64,000 nucleotides of DNA, taken from NCBI RefSeq assembly GCF_021869535.1, contig NW_026262734.1, positions 71,106,839 to 71,170,838 on the forward strand, given 5' to 3'. This DNA is from Mytilus californianus. Lineage: Eukaryota > Mollusca > Bivalvia > Mytilida > Mytilidae. Both the position numbers and the translations under genes were made by a program. The notes beneath the pieces are model-generated. The model made no database searches. It had not been told where the DNA came from and saw only the letters and a list, made by a program, of their open reading frames with translations. This document shows positions 1 through 12,580 of the stretch, in pieces (positions within the stretch are counted from its first letter, which is position 1; every line of letters begins with the position of its first letter).

Positions 1-230
1 CAAATAGAAAAATTGCTGAATTTCTAGTTTCTGTTCTCTACTTAAGTTAGCCTCAACCAAATGTTATGAGACTTACACACAATGCTTATTACCACAAAAC
101 TCAGATCAAGTTCAAATTTGGATAGCGTCACTTTTACCGTTCTTCAGTTATGTCCCTTTATAACTATATGATATGCAAGCGGGGGCATCATCTGTGTCCA
201 CATGTGGACACTATCCACATTTATTTTTCC
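1..230 (+). repeat. 3' end of a tandem-core dispersed element
   Basis: This stretch is nearly the same as 13691-13914, differing at only a few bases. It is the last core monomer plus the end piece (AAGCGGGGGCATCATCTGTG, then CCACATGTGGAC) of the tandem-core family described at 12581-13914. The rest of the copy lies left of the window. There is no coding content. Confidence 0.85.
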
Positions 231-1974
231 TGAATTCTCGTGGCGAGAAGGGGGGGGTGCGGACAATGTAAAAGTGCAAACTATACAAGGCCGAGTATGG
301 TAGTAAACAAGAGACACAAGCAGCAGCCCGAACCAAATGCTGAGTATATACAGTTCGTTCAGATAGGGGCAACTGTTTTACACTAATCAGATATCAGTAA
401 GGGGCTCAAGACATGCCAATTGGCTACTTGTTTAAAGGTAAAACTGAACAAACACAGGTTTAAAGAAAGAACCAAAATTTGATATTTTCTTTGCATATCA
501 ATAAAGCAATAAACATATTTACAAACAAAGCAAAACCAAGTTGAAAATCTGTGGTACTCGAAAATAAGCCGTAACCTGTGTTATAGTAGAAAAGTAGGTA
601 CATCAGAATCATGCTGATGATACAGGGCTGCTGCAAAAGCATTCATTACAATCTGTTGAGAAAAGGATAGGTTTAGGTAACCTTTTTATGCACCACTTTT
701 CCAGTCACCCTGTGCCTTGATTAGGTCAGACGATTATCCATATTCTAGACCAAAAGTAGCATACCCCTTGCAAAAACTATGGCCAGAATAGATACTGGTG
801 TCTACATTCAGCTGAGATAATGAGTGCTTGAGCATCTCTAGAAAGGTAGAAAAGGTAAAAAAATCTAAAAAAAACCAGCTGGGTGTGATAGGTAGTTTCC
901 GATTTACCATTGCTAGTACCCTGCAGCACAGTATCAATGTAATGTGAATCTAGGGGATATGCTTGACCTGCCTCCAAATGTCTAATAAACTGATAGAATT
1001 AAATAGTAATTTCTGTGACAAATATGCTACCTATCTTTACTTAAAGGTACTAAAGGAATATTTAATAGCACAAACATTTTTTTGTATGAATTCAAATAAT
1101 TCTGATCAGTTTTTTTTGTGGATTCAGCATAAGTGTGACTTCTGAAGTGGCCACTTTATTATCCAAGTTAGCTACTTATCTGTCATGTCTGTGTGCCTGT
1201 AAGCCAAAATAAAAGAAAACTGAGTGATTGACATGTGAGGAACATAACTTTAATTCATGCCATTGGGAGATAGCATCAGGCAATACATTCTGATTCCCAG
1301 GCAGATGAATTGCAACCAGATAGCCAAAAACAATTCACACAAAAAAGGACATCAAAAGTTTGTTTATAGAGGTACTCTTATTGATACAAACAACAGTGTT
1401 GTTGCGTTATCAGAGAATATATATAAGTGCCTATTTTGCCAGAACTTATCAATTGTTTCTTAGAAACATGCTAGTGCTGCTGAAAACCTGCCAGTTCTTG
1501 CCTTAGCTCTTTGAGTTTTGTTTTAAATCCAAGGTTGTAGAGTCTATCTCCACACTCTAAAATGCTAATTTCTGGCATGGGTCCATGACCTTGGACCAAC
1601 TAATAGCAACGCTTAAGTTGAAACCCTAAGCACATATGCACAGCACTGCTTAGTGCTTTCCCAAATGAAAAAAATCATCTAAATAAGCTATAATAGCAAA
1701 ACCTCTGCTTGACATGTGCCAATAGTCTGTGAAAGTCTACGGCAGATGCCAGGTGCTAGTTTCGAGTCAAAAGGTAAATTTTTTTTTTCTATAAAGGTAT
1801 GGGTTTGACCATCAGGAAAAGTCCACCGTAAACCAGTTACCATTTGATTGATGCCAACAGATCTTTATGCTGATTTAAATTGACTTTGGCCATAAAATAG
1901 TTATTTGTGACTTATTTAGCTGGGTGATCAACAGATGGAAACTTTTGTCTTTCTACATCCCCTGCGAATTCATT
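231..1974. other. No gene seen; AT-rich non-coding
   Basis: All frames are broken into short ORFs without recognisable domains. A short G run lies near 250. Nothing here could be tied to a DNA2 first exon. It may be upstream flank or first intron of DNA2. Confidence 0.5.
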
Positions 1975-2309
1975 CACAGCTGACCTTGGCAATCGAGTGC
2001 AGGAGGTCGTGAGTACGAACCCTGGCCGGGTCAAACCAAAGACTTAAAAATTGGTATTTGCTGCTTCTCTGCTAAGGAGTAAGAGCAAAGACTGGTCGGC
2101 TCGGAGTCAGAATAATGTGACTGGGTAAGTCGACATGTATTCCTGTGGACTGTTACCTTGTGTACTAGCACGTTAAAAATCCAGGTAAGCGTGTCGGTCT
2201 AGTACAAAGCAGGGTAAATATTCATATTACATTAACATGTTCTCGTCCTGAATATGCATATTAATTTGCCGATGGACGTTAAGCAGCCATCCATCATCAT
2301 CATCATCAA
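1975..2309 (+). mobile_element. tRNA-derived SINE
   Basis: An A-box-like stretch (near 1985-2000) and a clear B box, GAGTACGAACCCTGGCC at 2010-2026, give a tRNA-like head. It is followed by a body I recognise from mollusc SINEs, with landmarks ACTGGTCGGCTCGGAGTCAG (from 2093), GTGTACTAGCACGTTAAA and GTGTCGGTCTAGTACAAAGC. The copy ends in GGACGTTAAGCAGCC and a short CAT-repeat tail (2290-2309), as expected for priming by a partner LINE. SINE status rests on the B box and the tail; the family name was not verified. Confidence 0.8.
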
Positions 2310-2569
2310 TATCTAAAGCTGACTTTAAAGCATTAAAAAACCTTGAAGCACAGTTGAATCTGACAGGTTATTTCACTGATCTACTATTCTAAATGAAAAA
2401 AATATGTAACCTTTGGATTGTCCGTCACTGACTCTTGAAAGTTTTAAAGAGTGACCTCTAGTTGCATTTAATTGTCCTTAATAAAAGAGTTTCATCTAAT
2501 TGATATCATATTGATACCATGTAAAGCTTTGTTAAACTTGAATCATGTCTTTTCTATCCCAGTAATGTT

Positions 2570-3430
2570 CCAATGTTGGTCAGGATGAACATAGTCTGTC
2601 CTTAAAATAATGAAATGTTCCTGTACAAGGTTGGACATTAACTTTTCCCATGGGAACCAACTGTGCTCCTGTTCTTGCCAATTTATTCCTGTAATCATAT
2701 GAGGCTGACTTCATACAGGAGCTTTTTAGAAAGAAAGAAAAGAAGTTAGCATTATCCTTTAACTTCACATTCCTCTTTATGGATGATGTTCTCAAAGTTT
2801 GGTGACTATGTTGAACGCATCTATCCCATCACACTTGAGATAAAGGATACAACCGATACAGTTAAGTCTGCCTCATATATTGACTTGCATCTAGAAATTG
2901 ACAATGAGGGTTGGTTTAAAACAAAACTATACGGAAAAGAGATGATTTCCTTCATTGAGGGATGCTGCTCACAAGAAATTTAAAGCAATTCAATCAAAGA
3001 GCTCCAAGAGATGAAATTGAAATCATCTCTTTGTAAATTTTACGGAAGCCATCACAAGTTGGTTGATTGTTATGGAATATCTATTTCACAGATGAAGACA
3101 GATAAGTTCCAATTGTTGTAACCACAATCCTGTCCTCTTTTCCACGAATGTGACCTACCGAATTAGACTTATCACTGGGTTTGTACTTACATGAGCAACA
3201 CGATGGGTACCACATGTGGAGCAGGATCTGCAAACACTTACGGAGCACCTGGGATCACCCCCGGTTTTGGGTAGGGTTCGTGTTGTTCAGTCTTTAGTTT
3301 TCATTGGTGTGTTTTGTGCACTGTTGTTGTCTTTTGGTCTTTTTCATTTTTTGCCATGGCCTTGTCTTTTTATTTTCTACTTTGAATGTCCCTTTTGTAT
3401 CTGTCGCCTCTCTTTTAGCAAGTAGCCCTT
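2570..3430 (+). pseudogene. Decayed telomerase/Penelope-type reverse transcriptase copy
   Basis: The translation shows remnants of the RT core shared with the better copy at 34981-35810: PMGTNCAPVLANLFL, EADFIQELFRKKEKK-like, then MDDV where the catalytic YIDD box belongs. The serine/asparagine stretch after the DD box is lost by a small deletion, and the frame is broken several times. After the RT comes the tail shared with the copy ending near 24900 (GTCTTTAGTTTTCA...TTGTGTTTTG) and a T-rich 3' region to about 3425. It is a dead, 5'-truncated retroelement. Assignment to Penelope-like elements is from memory of the family; RT identity itself is strong. Confidence 0.75.
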
Positions 3431-3629
3431 TAGGCAAGTTACTATGATATATTACTTGTCCGGAAGATACTGTTACCACTTGTCCAAATTTTGAACTTGC
3501 TAAAGAAATTTTAAACCACCATTTATGGACATAAAATCAGGTAAATGCAATTCAAAATGGAATTAATTGATTAATTAATTAATAAGGAGAACAATTGAAG
3601 GTTTTTCCACCATTAAATTTCTATCATTG

Positions 3630-3990
3630 ATAATAAGCTACTTCCTGTTTACTCAAAGTTACTACTGGCATCAAATCATATGTTTCTTCATACTGATTCC
3701 AAAAATATATGGTTACTATTTACTTTTGCATGAAATAAGGGAGATAATTTGCTACTTCAGGTTAAGAAAATGTCACTTCTGGTCTCATCTGATAGCTCTG
3801 TTCACACTGATTCCAAAAATATATGGTTTCTATATACTTTTGCCTGAAAAAGAGAAATAATTTGCTTCTTCCCATTTACAGATGGAACTTCTGGTCTCAC
3901 GATAGGTTTATACTTATAAAAAATATAAGGTTTCTAAAGAACTATTCCATGAAGGAAGTGCAAAAATTGCTAATAGGCAAAAAAATTTTC
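3630..3990 (+). repeat. Tandem repeat, about 112-bp unit, three copies
   Basis: Three diverged units start near 3638, 3752 and 3862. Each carries a GCTACTTCC-like start, a middle CTGATTCCAAAAATATATGG and a TACTTTTGCNTGAAA end. The short ORFs across it are by-products of the repeat. Confidence 0.75.
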
Positions 3991-4629
3991 AGTTTACACA
4001 TGTCACAATGAACAATTTGAGTCTCTGTTTTGCTTAGTCAAAATTCAACAGAACATCCTGAGGATATAAACAGCAATTTGGAAAAATAAATTTGTCAATT
4101 TCTTTAATGGTTGTGAAGGAGTAGCAATAACAAGAAAAACAGTGTACAGAGAGATAACTCTCCGAGGAAAAAGTGTATGCTGAAGGGTATTCACTGTTCC
4201 CGATCTAGATCATGTGCCAACAATCTTTTTGATAACTTGCCAAACAAACCAAAATCTCAACATCAAAATGTGGCGAAAAAAAAATCAATATGAAATGTAT
4301 TGGATTACGAAGTGTTGTACCAAGTCACCTGAACCACACCAGATTACCATTGACCAAAGGGCAAACTCAAAGAAGAATATGATTTAAGTCATAACATTTC
4401 TGTGTTTTTTTTGTTGTCTTATTTGCCATGACTTATTTGTCTGTTCTGTACAGTATTTACAGATAATCCTATCTGCACCATCTCCTATTTCCCTCAAAGT
4501 GTTTATTCCAGGATCCAATAAGTCTCATATTCTTCTTTTTTTATATTCTAATATTTTTTGTTTCAAAATTTTCAGCTCTCAGTTTTTTCCGTATTCTGCC
4601 GAAAAACTTACCCAGAGTTATCTGTTGTG

Positions 4630-4915
4630 CCATCTTAAATCACAGGGGCTCAGAAATTATATTTTAGAACGAAATTTGCTCTCTATGATCTATCCAATGA
4701 AAACACTGGGAATAAAATAATTTTCAAACCTTTAAATCACAGGGGCTCTGGAATTGTATTTTAGAATGAAATTTGCTCTCTATCCAATGAAAACACTTGG
4801 AATAAAATAATTTTCCAACCTTAAATCACAGGGGCTCTGGAATTATATTTTAATACTAAATTTGTTCTCTATCCAAAGAGAACACTGGGAATAAAATAAT
4901 TTTCCTGGACCACTG
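4630..4915 (+). repeat. Tandem repeat, about 88-98-bp unit, three copies
   Basis: Units begin near 4634, 4733 and 4822 with TTAAATCACAGGGGCTC and end with GGGAATAAAATAATTTTC. They are close to each other in sequence, with small indels. No coding content. Confidence 0.8.
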
Positions 4916-5169
4916 TTTAATCTGGGATTGATATGGAAGTGACTTTCATAATATATTATAATTATTAACCCTCATAAACTCTTTTCTTCAATAAGATATT
5001 GCTGAACGTTGAGAGCTCATAAATATTTATCAGGGTTTAATTTATTCATATATATATATTTTCTATAAAAATACATACATGTACAATAGCATATTGGTAA
5101 ATGTCTAGAAAGATATAATCTTTTCACATGATAAAAAAACCAGACATATTTGAAGATGTAATGTATAAC

Positions 5170-5830
5170 ATAAAAATAAGATGTGGCATGATTGCCAATG
5201 TGACAACTCTCCACCATAGACCAAATGACATAGAATTTAACAATTATAGGTCACCCTAAGGCCTTCAACAATGAGCAAAACCCATACTGCATAAATAGTC
5301 AGCTATAAAAGACCCTGAAAGGACAAATGTAAAACAATTGCAAAGAGAAAACTAAGGGCCTGATTTATGTACAAAACAATAAACTAAATACAAATTACTG
5401 TAAATTCAGAAATTATTGCGTGCGTTTATTATTGCGATTTTGTCATTTTAGAATAAAATGCGATTTTAATTTTCGCGATATTGAGAAAAATCCTGTTTAC
5501 TTCATATAAAAAATATCAAAATGCGAGTTTAAATTATTGCGTTTATAACCCTGTCACATTTTTCGCAATAATTTCTGAATTTACAGTATATGATATACAG
5601 TAACAAACGACAACCACTGAATTGCAGGCTCCTGACATGGGACAGGCACATACAGAATGTGGCAGAGTTCAACATGTTTGCTGGCACCAGTACCAAACCC
5701 TCCCCCTAACCTGAGACAGTGGTTTAACAGTACCACATAAGAACAAACTATAAAAATCAGTTGAGAATGGCTAAACTCATCAGATTGATACAAAGCACAT
5801 AAGAACCTGAACAAAGACAAAAATACAGAT
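5170..5830 (+). repeat. Dispersed bivalve repeat, split by a MITE
   Basis: The sequence starts with an AGATGTGGCATGATTGCCAA head, runs through CAATGAGCAAAACCCATACT and ends with AACGACAACCACTGAATTGC and following sequence. Related copies occur at 11165-11600, 30895-31025 and 52258-52600, so it is a family. It reads like untranslated or end sequence of a retroelement, but no protein is encoded. A mariner-type MITE (5398-5586) interrupts it at a TA. Confidence 0.75.
5398..5586. mobile_element. Mariner-type MITE with TA duplication
   Basis: The ends are perfect inverted repeats: CTGTAAATTCAGAAATTATT at the left and its reverse complement, ending CTGAATTTACAG, at the right. TA flanks both ends (5396-5397 and 5587-5588). 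The interior repeats the ATTGCG word. It is 189 bp with no ORF. A second copy lies at 38049-38254. Confidence 0.9.
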
Positions 5831-5839
5831 CCTGAGAGT

Positions 5840-6764
5840 TCTTGCAGTTACTGACAGCTAATTCAAACCAATAACAACTTATAAAAAATCATGTGTCTAA
5901 TCTTATTTTATTTCACTTTTGTTCAAGGTTTTAAAAATTGATGATATTACTAAGGAGATCTCAATTTGTTATTATTTCTCGGATAATTTTCCTAAAATAG
6001 CTAGGTTCATCAAAGAATGCCTCAACAAAAGAATCGTACTCTGATTGGCCAATACTTTTAACATATCTATATATAAATGAAAACATGATATAAATTTCAT
6101 GCGTCTGAAGTGCTTTTCTGGATTTACCTTCATCAGGAACGCTCAAAGCCGAATAGTTGAAAGCCAAGGATGTATAAGAACCAAAACAGTTGAAGAACTA
6201 TATCACCAAAAAGGACATAAAAAAAAAGCCAAATCCATCAAAGGTCAACTTTGCCTGAGGGAGTTGAAACCTTAGTTTCTTTATAATTTCAAAATTTATC
6301 AATGGACAATTTTAAAAAGGGAAAATACTAAAGCTGAATTTACTTGAAAGTGTTGGGCTAATTGGTATGATTATTTATTGATAAAAAGAAAATTAAGTAA
6401 GCCTAGATTCCATGTTTTTCACCTTTTACTTTTAATTTTTACATGCTAATCGGACAAGTATACTGCAGCTTTTACTTGCCCAGTGATGACTTTGAATTGT
6501 CCCCGGCAATCGGACAGCCTTTAATGTTGAACCCTGCTGTAAGGAGCAAACTGCCACCAAGCTTTTGTGATACTTTTCCCTTAAGAAATATAGGGATATC
6601 ATTTATCACCATCACAAATTCTGTGAGACTCAGTATTACTAAAAAGAGAAAATTAAAAAAAGAAAATGAAAAAATGCATTATTTTAGAAAACATGTTATG
6701 CAGCCAGTTGCTGATTTGCAAAAATATATTTGTGAAGCATCGACCGTTTTTATTTATTTTTCAG
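5840..6764. other. No gene seen upstream of the long DNA2 exon
   Basis: No conserved coding signal. The sequence just before 6765 is an AT-rich tract ending in TTTATTTATTTTTCAG, a good splice acceptor. ORFs that run through this acceptor from 6443 and 6666 are read-through and not part of the protein. Confidence 0.6.
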
Positions 6765-8533
6765 CCTGCTAAAACAAATTCAGCAACACCTGCTTCAAGT
6801 AGCTTGTTTTCTAAAGTTGGCCAAACAAGTGTCAGCAAGTTAACATTAAAGAAAGGAAGTACAAAAGTAGAAGCAGATCATTTGAACTTGGGAACAGATC
6901 GGAAAGTAGAAAATTATACAGAAGTTATTGAAAGTGAAATAACAGCTGCAATTAAATGTTTCAGTACTGAAGAACATTGTTCTTTCAAAACTGAAACTCA
7001 ATCAGATAGAATGGCTTCAAACCAATCAAATTTTACTGTTGTTAAAACTAGTTTAAACCAGTTGAAAATTGATTTAAATCAAGGAAACAAAAGTGACAAA
7101 TTAATTCGAAATGAAACAATTGTTATCCCAGAAACACAGGTTTGTCTGGCAGAAAATACACCAAAAATGAAGGGTCATGATGATGAGGGAATCATTCCTG
7201 ATACTCCACAAAGTGATAGAAATGATGAACCAGTAAAAAAGAAATCTTTTGGAAGAAGCTTTCTAAGCAGTGGTGCTAACGTTTCTGAAAACCCATACAT
7301 CCTGAAGAAAGAACATGTTAAAAAGCAACAGATTTCTAAAGCTAGAAAAGGTCTTATATCTACTTCTTTCAAGTTTAATGCATATGAAAAACAGGACAAT
7401 GATTCAGAAAGAGAAAAAAATGTTCAAGGAGAAGCATACACATGTATAGAGAACGAAATTGAAGATTCAAGCAGTTTACAAAACAATTTAAGTTCACATG
7501 AAATTGGCAGTCAATTATTTGCGACTGAGGGAGTTACACCTACAAAAGTGTATCAAGGTAAAAGGACTTTTTTGAAGCGTATGTCAAAATGTGGGAGTTC
7601 ACCAAACTCAAAAAGATTTTTTTATTCAAATTTTGGTGCAAACAATGGAAAAGATAAATTGGTGTCTGAAAATGTTAGAGAGCTTATGACAGGAAATAGA
7701 ACTGTTGATAAAAAGATAAATGATGAAAACCAGAAAGTTGGATATAACCAGAACTTTCCCAGTAATCCTGAAGGCAATCAGAATTTGGAAGAAATAAACC
7801 TACAAGAAAAGCATAGTATTATATACGATGGAGCAGTGGACCAGAAAGAGAATAATAAAGATTCATCCAGCCCATCAAGTATTTCTAAATGTTTAAAAAA
7901 TAAGACAGGATCATCATTTTCATATCAACTGTCATTGATCAGAAAACAGAAGCCAGTAGTTTCAGAAATCAAAATTGATGAAGATGACTGCTTATGTGCA
8001 ATATTGAATGAATTAGATAATGATAACAAAGAATTTGAAAGTTCAAAGGTAAAATCTTACCAGCCACCTGTGATGTCTTTAAAAAAAACCAGAAATTCGG
8101 TATTAGGCAAATTATCAAGTGGAGAAAGACATAAGATAAATAAAAGTTTAGAGGAATCCTTAACAGAAGATGACATGAAGTTTCTGGATAAAATTGATGA
8201 GAAAGTTCATCAAAAAGTTAACAAAACATTTCAGATAAAAGAAGATATGGTCAGTATGCATGGTATGAAAACAGTTGAAACTTCTTTCCTAAAGCATAAT
8301 TTTGTAACGAAGAAAAGATGGAAAGACAGAAAACTTTCAAATAATCAGAAAACAAAGGAATCTGACACTCACAAGGCAGATGACATCGTTCCAACACAGT
8401 CAGTTGTTGAGATTTTAAGCCAGTTGGGAAAAGATGACATTAAGGAAAAAGAAGATGTTCCAATTAATGGATTTTCAGACCAGCTAGAAAAACAGAAGTT
8501 GTCAGAAGAACTTGAAGCACAAACTAAAGAAAA
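6765..8533 (+). CDS. DNA2: DNA2 exon: long N-terminal extension (partial gene)
   Basis: This 1769-nt exon is open throughout (589 codons plus 2 nt). The acceptor TTTTTCAG ends at 6764 and the donor GTAAGA starts at 8534; the TAA seen at 8535 lies in the donor and is not a protein stop. The peptide is rich in Lys, Ser, Asn, Glu and Asp and lacks a folded domain, as expected of a disordered tail. Short recurring words include IPETQ and IPDTPQ (about nt 7126-7212), an acidic patch IDEDDC followed by ILNELD, and basic clusters. I assign it to DNA2 because its phase-2 donor joins in frame to the next exon at 17779, with same strand and order. Nothing in this exon alone proves DNA2, and human DNA2 has a much shorter N-terminus, so it could be an exon of an extended invertebrate form or of a separate upstream gene. 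The start codon is not in this exon, since its frame enters at CCT. Confidence 0.7.
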
Positions 8534-11160
8534 GTAAGATTTTATATTATTTTTATGTTATAAACTTGCTTATATTTAAAAAAAAAAAAAGGTGAAACAT
8601 AAGTACAGTACAATTAAAACGAATAGGTTTCCATACTCCAAATACATAATTCAAATACAAATAATTCTCCGTGTCACACCAGGAAACTTGGATATCCCTT
8701 CCTAAATTCTTGGAGAAAATTGAAAGGGCTCTCTCCGATTACAGAGTTAATTCTCTACATTTTGTTTATTGTAATAGCAACATCTCTCCCAACACAGTAT
8801 AACATGGTTTTACACTAGGAAATTAATTGCCTTAATCCTTCTCATCTATGCCAACACGTGACAGTCCGGATATATAAAAAATTTTATGTAATAAACAAGA
8901 ACCCCGAAACTACAAACTCTGAATGAATGTGGGAATTTCAAAGAAAATTATATGTCTCGAAGTTTGTATATATACGAATAAAGAAACAAAATAGTTGCCA
9001 TGCATTTTGTTTATGTGTACGGACACAAACATCAATTATTGGCATTACTTTATGATGTATAATAATTTATACATATTTTCAGTTTTTTGCATTTTTTCAA
9101 TACTACTAATGTGCTTACCATGAATACAAAACTTTATGATGATATCTCAACTGGTTTTCGAAAATACAGCATGTTCTAATTCGGCATGCATTTTTGTACA
9201 TAATATTTTAACAGAAAATTCAAACAAAATTCTGACTATAAATTATTTTCTTGGCAATTGGAATGTTTTAGATGAGTTGCACCTCAAAATTGTGTTTTCT
9301 ATAAATAATCCAGATCTGAATATCTATCTTGATGACAAAAATCTTGTTTTTTGTGGAATATATATGTGCATGATGTGGTTTCTATGGAAACAAAACAATA
9401 AATATTCAAGAATGGCTGTTTTCTTCTTTTCTTCAAATATCTTAATTTTTACATACATTTTCTGTGTTGTTTCTGGTGGTAATGTACTGTCTTCATGTCA
9501 TTGTCCCTAAATCTGTTTTTTTTTTCACGTTGTACTTTGAAATTAATTGTCCTTTTATAAGTTTTGGTTGGTCTTCTATGAGTTGCCTCTCGTTATCCTA
9601 TGTTTTAAATGTGTGTTTTGTTTTCAAATGAAATAAGAAGAAAAAAGTATCACAAACTTCCATCTGATTTTTTTCCCCAAGTCCAATGAAATAAAAACTT
9701 AAAATTAAGTGGCATTGCTATTGAAAACGTCTGTACCAAGTGCAGGATATGCCAGTTGTCTGCCATGTGGTCAATTTATTTACAACTGAAAAGGTTTTGA
9801 CTTTGTTGGTGACAATTAATGAATAGCCTTGAGAAGTTGATATTGTTTTTCAAATTAGAAAAGTAGACAAACAAAAAACTTTGGTATTTTAATTCATAAG
9901 ATGCTCTTTTCTTGGTGGACATTAATGTTTATTGGATTATCCTTCATAGGTCAGGTCAACCTCAGTTTTGCAATGTAGGCTTTGGACAGACTATATATCC
10001 TTATTAATTTCATTAAAAATATTCCCTGATTTGTTCATAGATATATACCACTGCCTTGCTGCATTTAATCCTTTTTGGCATATTAGATAGTGAAATAATA
10101 GTGTTGTTCTTTTAACCATATTGATGAGTCACATGATTCTTTACATATAACACATCTGTGTATGTTTTGATGAATCAAAAATGAAGTGGTGATATGTGCT
10201 TATATGCTTTAGTGTTTTAAAATACTGCTGAAGGTATTGCTTCCATTCATAAAATATGACAGGATTCTCCATATCCTTGACTAACTGGGCAATAGTATGG
10301 CTATTCATACTGGACTTGATGACACTATCTGTAATCTGCAAAATAAATACAACATAAATGCTATTACACCATCAAAAAACATTGTTCATGCAGTATGTTT
10401 TACATGTAATCAGAAGAGACAATAAATTCACAAAAGGTTGAGCATGCTTTTTTCCTGCAATGGATATAGGATACATACATGTATAATCTTTGAATTGAAT
10501 ATTTATATTTCTGTGGATAATCAGTGGTAAGACTCAATGATGGATCCAGGGGATGTAGAGGGAATATGATCCCCCAGCTCCCCTTTGATTGCCCCAAAAA
10601 ATCATGTTTTTCACGATATATAAATTTTAGTATAAAATCTTCCAAATCTTTTTTTAGCGTCACACCTTTTGGCGGTATTCAATTTTTTGGGAATTACATA
10701 TATGCCCTCCTTTAAAAAACTCAGCATCTGCCCCTGAAACTTAGGTAGTCTGAAAAAAAATCAAGCAAATTTGGGAAATAAATCTGAATACAATATGTTA
10801 TGATGATAAAAGAAAATAATCTTTTTTATCCTTGATCTACTTTCTTTTAATTCATGATTAAATTATCATTATTATGCAAAAATATTTAAATATGTTTTTT
10901 TCTAAAGTACATGAGTTCTGACATTACTGCATTTTAAAGTGTTGAAATAGTCACTTTGTATTTAAGCTCACAAAATTTTATCTTGTTTAACTTGATCTAT
11001 GTTTTCCTTTTAACTCAGTTTAGTAGTAAAATAAAAAAAGCACAGTTTAACACATGTTTGAAATTAATGTCATTTAATTCATTTAGGCAAAAATGTGTTT
11101 ATCATCTCCTTATTTTTATATTAACCAGCTTTTCTGATAACACAAATAATATACCTTATA
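8534..11160. other. DNA2 intron, no gene seen
   Basis: AT-rich intronic sequence with no recognisable repeat family or domain. The 124-aa ORF at 9136-9510 is hydrophobic, of low complexity and has no conserved motif; I treat it as chance. I looked for an exon carrying the part of DNA2 that precedes the 17779 exon and found no convincing one. Confidence 0.5.
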
Positions 11161-11164
11161 TAAT

Positions 11165-11600
11165 AAATGAGGAGATGTGGTATGATTTCCAATGAGACAA
11201 GTTTCTACAAAAGTTAAAATGAAGTGGTACAAAGCAATTTAAGGCACTGTACGGCCTGCAACAATGAGAAAAACCCATACTGTATAGTTGGCTGTAAAAT
11301 GCCCCAACATGAAAAATGTGAAACGATTTCAAATGAGAAAACTAACTGCTTAATTTATAATAGAGCAATTTAAGAAAAACAAATATGAAAGACATGATCA
11401 TACGACAACCACTGTACTACAGGCTACTGACTTTGGAAACCCCCTTCCCCACCACAATTTTGGACAGTGATGTAACAGCACAACACATGCACAAACTACA
11501 AACATCAGTTGCAATTATCTTATCTCAATGTCTCAAAAGATCTGTACGAGGCACACAAACCACTGATATAACCACAAAAGACAAAAAGAGTCAACATATA
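11165..11600 (+). repeat. Copy of the 5170-5830 dispersed repeat
   Basis: Shares the GGAGATGTGGTATGATTTCC head, AATGAGAAAAACCCATACTG, and the later CGACAACCACTGTACTACAG block with 5170-5830. Degenerate; the ORFs in it are not genes. Confidence 0.7.
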
Positions 11601-11611
11601 TATTAAATTGT

Positions 11612-11770
11612 GTTTTTATGCCCTACCTACGATAGAAGGGCATTATGTTTTTCGGTCTGTGCGTCCGTTCGTTCGTTCGTTCGTTCGTTCGTCCGTCCGT
11701 TCGTTTGTTCGTCAGTTCGTCAGTCTGTCTCGCTTCAGGTTAATATGAAAATTCAGACTATAACATAAAG
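11612..11770 (+). repeat. 5' end of a tandem-core element with a GTTC/GTCC microsatellite
   Basis: Starts TTTTTATGCCCTACCTACGA, with a short inverted pair GCCCTACC...AGAAGGGC, followed by GGTCTGTGCGTCC and a run of GTTC and GTCC units (about 11665-11715). The CTGTGCGTCCGTTCGTTCGT start also occurs at 33642. It decays after CGCTTCAGGTTAA. Confidence 0.7.
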
Positions 11771-12015
11771 ATGCAGTTTTCAGATTGGTGCTGTCAGTAT
11801 AAACTTTCTGTTAATTAAATTCATTGGTGTAAATTTAACATGTTGCTAAACATCTGATGCCGAAATTTTGAGGTTACATGTATATATATGATTTATCATT
11901 GTCAATTTCAGAGAAAACTAGCTGAAACCCTATTTTTCATATGAATACTAAACTACAATTTTGTGCTTTCATCTTAAAAAGTCAATATGTACATGACATG
12001 ACATCATTATTCAGG

Positions 12016-12226
12016 GGGTCTCATTGGGGTGGTCTGATCCCGGATCCCTCTTAGTGTTTTGTCAGATTCCCATATCCCGCTTATCATTGTAATAATAACA
12101 CTTGTAATTTCATGTGTCCTGCCCGTCTTTGTTCCCTGTTTTCGCACAATAACTTGACTTTCACGAGTCACGCTTACAAAAAATTTGCCAATCCCGCATC
12201 ATGCTTAGACCCCAATGAGACCCACT
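12016..12226. mobile_element. Small TIR element (MITE)
   Basis: Inverted ends GGGTCTCATTGGGGT and ACCCCAATGAGACCC bound about 210 bp without ORF. The flanks TATTCAG and TATGCAG are possible 7-bp target copies with one mismatch. Superfamily not determined. Confidence 0.7.
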
Positions 12227-12580
12227 ATGCAGTGTGGTAAAAAAAAAGTGCATCTAAATTTATAAATGATTTACAGTCAATAACATTTTATTAATTTCAA
12301 TATGTACACAAATTTCTACATATGCATTGCATATAAAAATTACAAGTAATATTTAACAAAATGAAAGTACATTCTAATTCTAAATGGATACATATATATG
12401 TAAGTTGTCAGTCACATTTTTCATTTACTTTAGCTGTTTTAAAGAGGGGTACACAGCCTGAGTTATCACTAAATTTATTGTTTTTACTATTTTGATTTAT
12501 AAACATGATAAACAAGAAAAACATAAACATCAAATGTTGATATTCAAATATGCAATTTTTTGTTGCTCACTTATCAGTTT

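Noticed and set aside
6443-6772. 109-aa ORF running into the DNA2 exon in another frame
   Set aside because: Out of frame with the exon and without domain; the acceptor at 6764 explains the true exon start.
9136-9510. 124-aa ORF in a DNA2 intron
   Set aside because: Hydrophobic, low-complexity, no motif, no splice context; AT-rich chance ORF.
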